Shown piece by piece: positions 6,509 through 9,935 of a DNA stretch of 9,935 bases. The notes beneath the pieces were generated by a model, which did not search any database, was not told the origin of the DNA, and worked only from the letters and a program-made list of their open reading frames with translations. The first letter of the stretch is position 1. Each line of letters begins with the position of its first letter. This stretch comes from JAQBDA01 sp041301185 (GTDB lineage Bacteria; Chloroflexota; Anaerolineae; Anaerolineales; UBA4823): positions 1-9,935 of the forward strand of contig JBFYSV010000119.1 of the NCBI GenBank assembly GCA_041301185.1, written 5' to 3'. The translations under genes were made by a program, and so were the position numbers.

Positions 6509-7315
6509 TCAACTTTCTTGCGGTTGAGTGGTGCGAACGCTTCTGGCGATCCTACGCAAGATCGGGGCGATAATCCCGCTGCGTCCCATAAAGGCAATAA
6601 CCTTGTAGGCAAAGCCAGGGACGCAGATGACTTTGTTGCGTTTAAGGGCTTTTAGCGATTCCCGGACAACGAAATCAGAAGTATGCCACAAGCTTTTGGG
6701 CAGCGGGAACTTGCGAACACGGCTTAGCTCGGGCGAGTCGTGGAATTCGGTCACAGTAAAACCAGGGCAAAGCGCCTGGACCCGGATGTTTTTCTGTCTG
6801 AGCTCCACATGGAGCGCTTCTGAGAAGGCCACCAGGTAGGCTTTCGTCGAGCAGTAGGTCACTCCACCCCAGGGAATGAAAGCTGCCACCGATGAGACAT
6901 TAATGATCCCTCCCTGCTGGCGAGCGATCATTACCGGAATCGCCGCATGGGTCAGGTGGACGCTGGCAACCACGTGGACCTGGATCATTTCCAGGTGCTT
7001 ATCGAAATCATTTTTGCTGAATGATCCAGCAAACCCAAAACCAGCGTTGTTCACCAGCAGATCCAGCGAGCTTAACTTGCTGATGCGTTTACTCACTTCC
7101 TGGATATCAGCATCCTTTGCCAGATCAGCCGCCAGCACCTCAACGTGGACAGAGTGCTGGCGCTCCAACTCATCGGCTAACCGGCGGAGCACGTCTTCTC
7201 GCCGGGCGACCAGTACCAGGTCATAACCAGCAGGAGCCAGCTGCCGGGCGAAAGCTTCTCCAATGCCACTTGAAGCGCCTGTGATCAGGGCAGTTTGATT
7301 GCCAGGTGAGTTCAT
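6509..7315 (-). CDS. Short-chain dehydrogenase/reductase (DltE/COG0300-like)
   Basis: A 268-residue classical SDR. Positions are counted from the preferred ATG at 7315. The cofactor loop TGASSGIG is at 12-19, NNAGFGF starts at 89, the catalytic serine lies in NVSSVAAF (139-146), and YCSTK places catalytic Y154 and K158. The PG motif (ALCPGFTVTEF) follows the usual active-site strand. An arginine in VARRED after the second strand suggests NADP(H). The C-terminal tail (AYKVIAFMGRSGIIAPILRRIARS) is hydrophobic and basic and may touch the membrane, as in many COG0300 members. The ATG at 7324 would add MRI, but GGAGAG ends immediately before it; the ATG at 7315 has that site nine bases upstream. 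Substrate unknown. It lies between the AlkZ-related gene and fbp with gaps of 84 and 124 bases, so it is probably a separate unit. Confidence 0.9.
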   Translation of the reverse strand: MNSPGNQTALITGASSGIGEAFARQLAPAGYDLVLVARREDVLRRLADELERQHSVHVEVLAADLAKDADIQEVSKRISKLSSLDLLVNNAGFGFAGSFSKNDFDKHLEMIQVHVVASVHLTHAAIPVMIARQQGGIINVSSVAAFIPWGGVTYCSTKAYLVAFSEALHVELRQKNIRVQALCPGFTVTEFHDSPELSRVRKFPLPKSLWHTSDFVVRESLKALKRNKVICVPGFAYKVIAFMGRSGIIAPILRRIARSVRTTQPQES

Positions 7316-7399
7316 GATGCGCATCTCTCCGTTGTGTTATGTTTACGTCCTGCCTGCACCCAGGAAACAAATTTCAGGTTAGCCTGGAGCGTCCAAAGG

Positions 7400-8260
7400 T
7401 CATTGTGGGCATAACGCCTTGAGAGCAATCCATTTCCCTGGCTGATCTTCAATTTGGATATCTCCACACAGGACACCTTCTTGCACCAGTAAATCTACGG
7501 CTTGCTCGGCTTCAGTAACAGACCAGGCAAATACCTTGAGCAGGTCTCGAAGCTGGGCTGCGCCTACGGAGTGGAAATATAATTCTGTCAACCGGCGGTA
7601 AGCCTGGCGCTCGGTGATAAATCGAGTCTGGTCGATGATCTCCGGGTAGTGACGGGTGACGATATCATATGCAAAGGCGTAGTGCCAGGCTCCTGCCTGG
7701 GTTACCCCCACCGGGAGGATTTTGAAATCGACCTGTAAATCTACTAAGGCTTTATTGAAGCGTGAGTCGCTTTCCTTGCTCGAAAGGCGGGCTGCTTTCC
7801 GTAAAGCAATTGTATCGAGCGGTCCCTGGTCGAGCAAAGCTTCATAAATCGCTTTGGCTTCCTGCGTCAGGCGGCCCTGCTCATAAAGGGTCAGGTAATC
7901 TTCTTCGGGTGAGCCGTAGTTCTCGGTCAGGGCGTAGAAATAGGGTACTACCTGCTGGCTGATCATCGTGGACCTCTTGCGCAGCGCTTTGGCATAATAC
8001 CATACCCGGCTACCCAGCAGGGCGTCCTTCCAACCCCAGGTGACATGCCCCGGATCGTCGTGCTCGTCTGCTACCGGGCGGTCGCCAGCCACTGCTGTCC
8101 ACAGGCTGGGGAAGGTGATGCCTTTGATCGGCCAGAAGAGGACGAAGCCACGCTGGTTGACAAAATCAACAGCTTCGTCGCGGGCGCTAAGGCGCATCTC
8201 GGGGGCAGTGTGAAATGTCCTGGCCCGGTAATCGCGGATCAGCTCATAGGGGATTTGCAT
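7400..8260 (-). CDS. AlkZ/YcaQ-related winged-helix protein, catalytic motif apparently absent
   Basis: A 286-residue protein resembling the HTH_42 (AlkZ/YcaQ) DNA glycosylase superfamily. The N-terminal region (about 25-60) corresponds to the strand that carries Q-x-Q or Q-x-D in active glycosylases, but here it reads GFVLFWPIKGITFPSLW, with no such pair. HVTWGWKDALLGSRVWYY (72-89) occupies the place of the aromatic DYW segment of the family. Winged-helix units follow at about 131-185 (LTQEAKAIYEALLDQG...) and 213-265 (AYRRLTELYF...LLVQEGVL). The fold assignment rests on recognition of this layout and is moderate in strength. Possible roles are DNA binding or repair without glycosylase chemistry, or a divergent active site. 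No Shine-Dalgarno sequence precedes the ATG; a -10-like element lies seven bases upstream. Its stop is 75 to 84 bases before the SDR start. Confidence 0.62.
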   Translation of the reverse strand: MQIPYELIRDYRARTFHTAPEMRLSARDEAVDFVNQRGFVLFWPIKGITFPSLWTAVAGDRPVADEHDDPGHVTWGWKDALLGSRVWYYAKALRKRSTMISQQVVPYFYALTENYGSPEEDYLTLYEQGRLTQEAKAIYEALLDQGPLDTIALRKAARLSSKESDSRFNKALVDLQVDFKILPVGVTQAGAWHYAFAYDIVTRHYPEIIDQTRFITERQAYRRLTELYFHSVGAAQLRDLLKVFAWSVTEAEQAVDLLVQEGVLCGDIQIEDQPGKWIALKALCPQ

Positions 8261-8267
8261 GATCGAA

Positions 8268-8276
8268 AGAATACCA
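8268..8276 (-). promoter_or_regulatory. Extended -10 element, probable leaderless start of AlkZ-related gene
   Basis: The minus strand reads TGG-TATTCT, an extended -10 (TGn plus a four-of-six match to TATAAT), ending exactly seven bases before the ATG at 8260. No good -35 is present at 16-18 bases, as is tolerated with an extended -10. Transcription would begin at or next to the ATG. Confidence 0.4.
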
Positions 8277-8310
8277 CGGTTAGCATACCAGTAAGCTCGT
8301 ACTTGCCAGA

Positions 8311-8937
8311 TCAGCCGGTCCCAAACTGGCGGTCGCCGGCATCTCCCAGCCCGGGGACGATATAGCCGCGCTCGTTCAGGCGCTCATCGACTGCTGCCAG
8401 GTGGATTGGCACCTCGGGGTGGTGAGCCTCCATCAAGGCTATCCCCTCCGGCGCGCCCAGGATGCCGACGAACTTGATCTTGCGCACGCCCCAGCGTTTG
8501 AGCACGTCCACTGTAGCCACAGCAGAGCCGCCAGTCGCCAGCATCGGGTCGAGGATCAGGCAAACCGAGACGGTTGGCTCAATGGGCAGCTTGTTATAAT
8601 ATTGCACTGGTTTCAAGGTGCGCTCATCCCGGTACAGGCCGATATGCCAGACCTCGGCAGAGGGGAGCAGATTCCAGACTCCTTCTACCATGCCCAAACC
8701 AGCGCGCAGGATCGGCACCAGGCCAACCTTGTCCTGGCATTCTGAGCCGGTGAGGGGTGCCAGCGGGGTTTCTATCTGGCGGGGCTGTAAGGTAAGGTCT
8801 AGAGTGGCTTCATAGACCATCAAGGCCGCGATCTCGCGCACCAGTTCGCGAAATTTCTTTGGCTCTGTGTTCACACTGCGCAGCAGGGTTAGCTTATGAG
8901 CGACGAGCGGATGGGGGGAAGGGAAGACATTAGCCAT
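8311..8937 (-). CDS. upp: Uracil phosphoribosyltransferase
   Basis: A 208-residue salvage enzyme that makes UMP from uracil and PRPP in the cytoplasm. Diagnostic segments are VPILRAGLGM (74-83), the PRPP-binding loop LILDPMLATGGSA (127-139) and the C-terminal uracil-binding GYIVPGLGDAGDRQFGT (191-207). The length is that of the family. The ATG at 8937 begins MANVFPSPHPLVAHKLTLLR, matching the usual N-terminus, and GTGGAG lies six bases upstream. The same frame stays open to an ATG at 9066, but that extension has no family counterpart and would overlap ruvB, so it is rejected. The gene is transcribed divergently from ruvB. It is followed 50 bases on by the AlkZ-related gene. Confidence 0.97.
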   Translation of the reverse strand: MANVFPSPHPLVAHKLTLLRSVNTEPKKFRELVREIAALMVYEATLDLTLQPRQIETPLAPLTGSECQDKVGLVPILRAGLGMVEGVWNLLPSAEVWHIGLYRDERTLKPVQYYNKLPIEPTVSVCLILDPMLATGGSAVATVDVLKRWGVRKIKFVGILGAPEGIALMEAHHPEVPIHLAAVDERLNERGYIVPGLGDAGDRQFGTG

Positions 8938-8965
8938 TTCAGACTCCACAAGTTGGGATGGGTAA

Positions 8966-8994
8966 ATTATATCCCTGACAGTGAAAATCGGAAC
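8966..8994 (-). promoter_or_regulatory. Candidate upp promoter
   Basis: A perfect TATAAT on the minus strand (8966-8971) lies 28 bases before the upp ATG. This leaves room for a leader of about 21 bases containing the GGAG ribosome site. The hexamer 17 bases upstream is GTTCCG (8989-8994), a poor -35 match, and is itself one arm of the palindrome. Weak -35 plus overlap with a palindrome suggests that a regulator controls it. Confidence 0.6.
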
Positions 8995-9011
8995 TAAAAA
9001 TGTTCCGGTTT
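8985..9011. promoter_or_regulatory. Palindromic candidate operator between upp and ruvB
   Basis: CGGAAC (8989-8994) and GTTCCG (9002-9007) are perfect inverted copies separated by seven A/T bases (TAAAAAT). After one mismatch the symmetry continues for three more pairs (AAA at 8985-8987, TTT at 9009-9011). GAAC and GTTC half-sites are centred 11 bases apart, about one helical turn, which suits a dimeric repressor. It covers the -35 positions of both divergent promoters. GAAC/GTTC half-sites recall LexA boxes, and ruvB is a common SOS gene, but the spacing (N7) differs from the GAAC-N4-GTTC Gram-positive form, so the regulator is uncertain. Confidence 0.6.
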
Positions 9012-9017
9012 CGAGGT

Positions 9018-9023
9018 TATAAT
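9018..9023 (+). promoter_or_regulatory. ruvB -10 element, probable leaderless start
   Basis: A perfect TATAAT ends seven bases (TTTTGCT) before the ruvB ATG at 9031. Transcription would start at about 9030-9031, that is at the initiation codon. No Shine-Dalgarno sequence is present. The hexamer 17 bases upstream is TAAAAA (8995-9000), a weak -35 that falls in the spacer of the palindrome. Confidence 0.6.
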
Positions 9024-9030
9024 TTTTGCT

Positions 9031-9935
9031 ATGAATGATTCGCCCAACCGCCTGGTAAATCCCCAATCACAGCCGGATGACCGCCTGGATCCGGCTCTAC
9101 GCCCAAAGCGCCTGAGCGACCTGATCGGGCAAAATCGAGTCAAAGAAAACCTGGCAATCTTGATCGATGCTGCCCGCCAGCGTAGCGAGCCGCTGGACCA
9201 TGTGCTCTTTTACGGCCCGCCCGGCCTGGGTAAAACCACCCTGGCGCATATCCTGGCGAATGAGATGGGGGTGAACATCAAGATCACCGCAGGGCCTGCC
9301 ATTGAGCGCCCCGGCGATCTCGCCGCTATCCTTTCTAATCTGCGGGCAGGGGATATTCTCTTCATTGACGAAGTCCACCGCCTGGGCAGGTCGATCGAGG
9401 AGGTCCTCTACCCGGCGATGGAAGATTTCGCCCTGGATATCATCATCGGCAAGGGCCCTTCTGCTCGCTCGATCCGCCTGAAGCTGCCCCGCTTCTCGGT
9501 GATTGGGGCGACCACCCGCCTGGCGCTGGTCACAGCGCCCCTGCGGGCGCGCTTCGGCGCGGTGCACCGCCTGGATTACTACGAACTGGGCGCCATGCAG
9601 CAGATCGTCAACCGGGCAGCGGGCGTATTGGGCGTTGAGGCAGATTCTGACGGCATCGACGAGATCGCCCAGCGCGGGCGCGGCACGCCGCGAGTTGCCT
9701 TGCGCCTTCTGCGCCGGGTGCGCGATTATGCAGAGGTGCGGGCGGATGGAGTGATCACCCGCCGGGTTGCCGAGCAAGCCCTGGATTTGATGGATGTGGA
9801 CCAGCGCGGCCTGGACGACATCGACCGGCGCGTCTTGAGAACGGTCATCGAGAAATATAACGGCGGGCCGGTCGGCTTGAGCACCATTGCCGCTTCGATC
9901 AGCGAGGAGCCGGATACCATCATGGATGTGGTGGA
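9031..9935 (+). CDS. ruvB: Holliday junction branch migration ATPase RuvB, C-terminus cut by window edge
   Basis: The plus-strand frame from ATG 9031 remains open to the window end, giving 301 residues of a usual 330-350. RuvB is the AAA+ motor that, with RuvA, drives branch migration of Holliday junctions. Visible are LRPKRLSDLIGQ (23-34), Walker A GPPGLGKT (62-69), Walker B LFIDEVHRL (110-118), the GATTRLAL sensor 1 region with its trailing PLRARFG arginine finger, sensor 2 RGTPRVALRLLRRVRDYA, and the winged-helix segment GGPVGLSTIAASISEEPDTI near the cut. Missing is the last part of the winged helix. It is alone here; ruvA and ruvC are not in view to the left, though they could follow on the right. 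The start is the first ATG after TATAAT, and it matches the family N-terminus. Confidence 0.97.
   Translation, partial: MNDSPNRLVNPQSQPDDRLDPALRPKRLSDLIGQNRVKENLAILIDAARQRSEPLDHVLFYGPPGLGKTTLAHILANEMGVNIKITAGPAIERPGDLAAILSNLRAGDILFIDEVHRLGRSIEEVLYPAMEDFALDIIIGKGPSARSIRLKLPRFSVIGATTRLALVTAPLRARFGAVHRLDYYELGAMQQIVNRAAGVLGVEADSDGIDEIAQRGRGTPRVALRLLRRVRDYAEVRADGVITRRVAEQALDLMDVDQRGLDDIDRRVLRTVIEKYNGGPVGLSTIAASISEEPDTIMDVV

Noticed and set aside
6507..6512. Perfect minus-strand TTGACA at the end of the SDR gene as a -35 for fbp
   Set aside because: The only TATA-like hexamer downstream (TATAGG) is 13 bases away, too close, and nothing suitable lies at 16-18 bases. TTGACA also overlaps the SDR stop codon.
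8989..9007. Palindrome as a transcription terminator hairpin
   Set aside because: It lies upstream of two divergent starts rather than after a gene, the stem is only six base pairs, and no T-run follows on either strand.
8938..9066. Upstream extension of the upp reading frame to an ATG at 9066 (43 extra residues)
   Set aside because: The family N-terminus begins at the ATG at 8937, which has a good Shine-Dalgarno sequence. The extension would cross the promoter region and overlap ruvB.
9097..9777. 226-residue open frame on the minus strand opposite ruvB
   Set aside because: It is antisense to a clear ruvB and has no recognisable domain. Long open antisense frames are expected in GC-rich coding DNA.

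Overview
The window looks like chromosomal DNA from a bacterium of the Chloroflexota, probably of the Anaerolineae type. This is inferred from gene content and protein style: a fused ADP-forming acyl-CoA synthetase, a class I fructose-1,6-bisphosphatase, an LLM/F420-type oxidoreductase and a lipoprotein with TVQAVGTQ-like repeats. No rRNA or other taxonomic marker is present, so the placement is tentative. Nine protein genes are recognisable, eight on the minus strand and one (ruvB, cut by the right edge) on the plus strand. I see no tRNA, rRNA, CRISPR array or insertion sequence. No gene-free stretch exceeds about 150 bases.

Left edge (1-436): a truncated GxxExxY-family gene in DNA of clearly lower GC (about 47% over the first 180 bases, against about 67% in a 60-base sample at 841-900 inside the next gene). 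It is preceded by a short gene-free segment with spaced CCTGT motifs and an imperfect inverted repeat. This looks like an acquired cassette.

Centre (437-6384): a tightly packed minus-strand cluster, read fbp > LLM oxidoreductase > repeat lipoprotein > ADP-forming acyl-CoA synthetase > BioD-like/DRTGG P-loop protein. Gaps run from a 3-base overlap (or a 5-base gap with the preferred start) to 34 bases, so this is probably one operon. It joins gluconeogenesis (FBPase) with acetyl-CoA/acetate energy metabolism. The last gene has the two regulatory domains of long phosphotransacetylases without the catalytic domain, and sits beside an enzyme that makes the same products from acetyl-CoA in one step. 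That pairing is the most interesting system-level observation here.

Right part (6385-9935): an SDR oxidoreductase, an AlkZ-related winged-helix protein that appears to lack the catalytic glutamine motif, upp (uracil phosphoribosyltransferase), and the divergent ruvB. The 93-base upp/ruvB intergenic region holds two TATAAT boxes facing away from each other, with a palindrome CGGAAC-N7-GTTCCG between them over both -35 positions: a candidate shared operator. Start regions divide into two kinds. fbp, SDR, lipoprotein, upp and LLM have a Shine-Dalgarno sequence at sensible spacing. ruvB and the AlkZ-related gene have none, and instead carry a -10-like hexamer exactly 7 bases before the ATG, which suggests leaderless transcripts.
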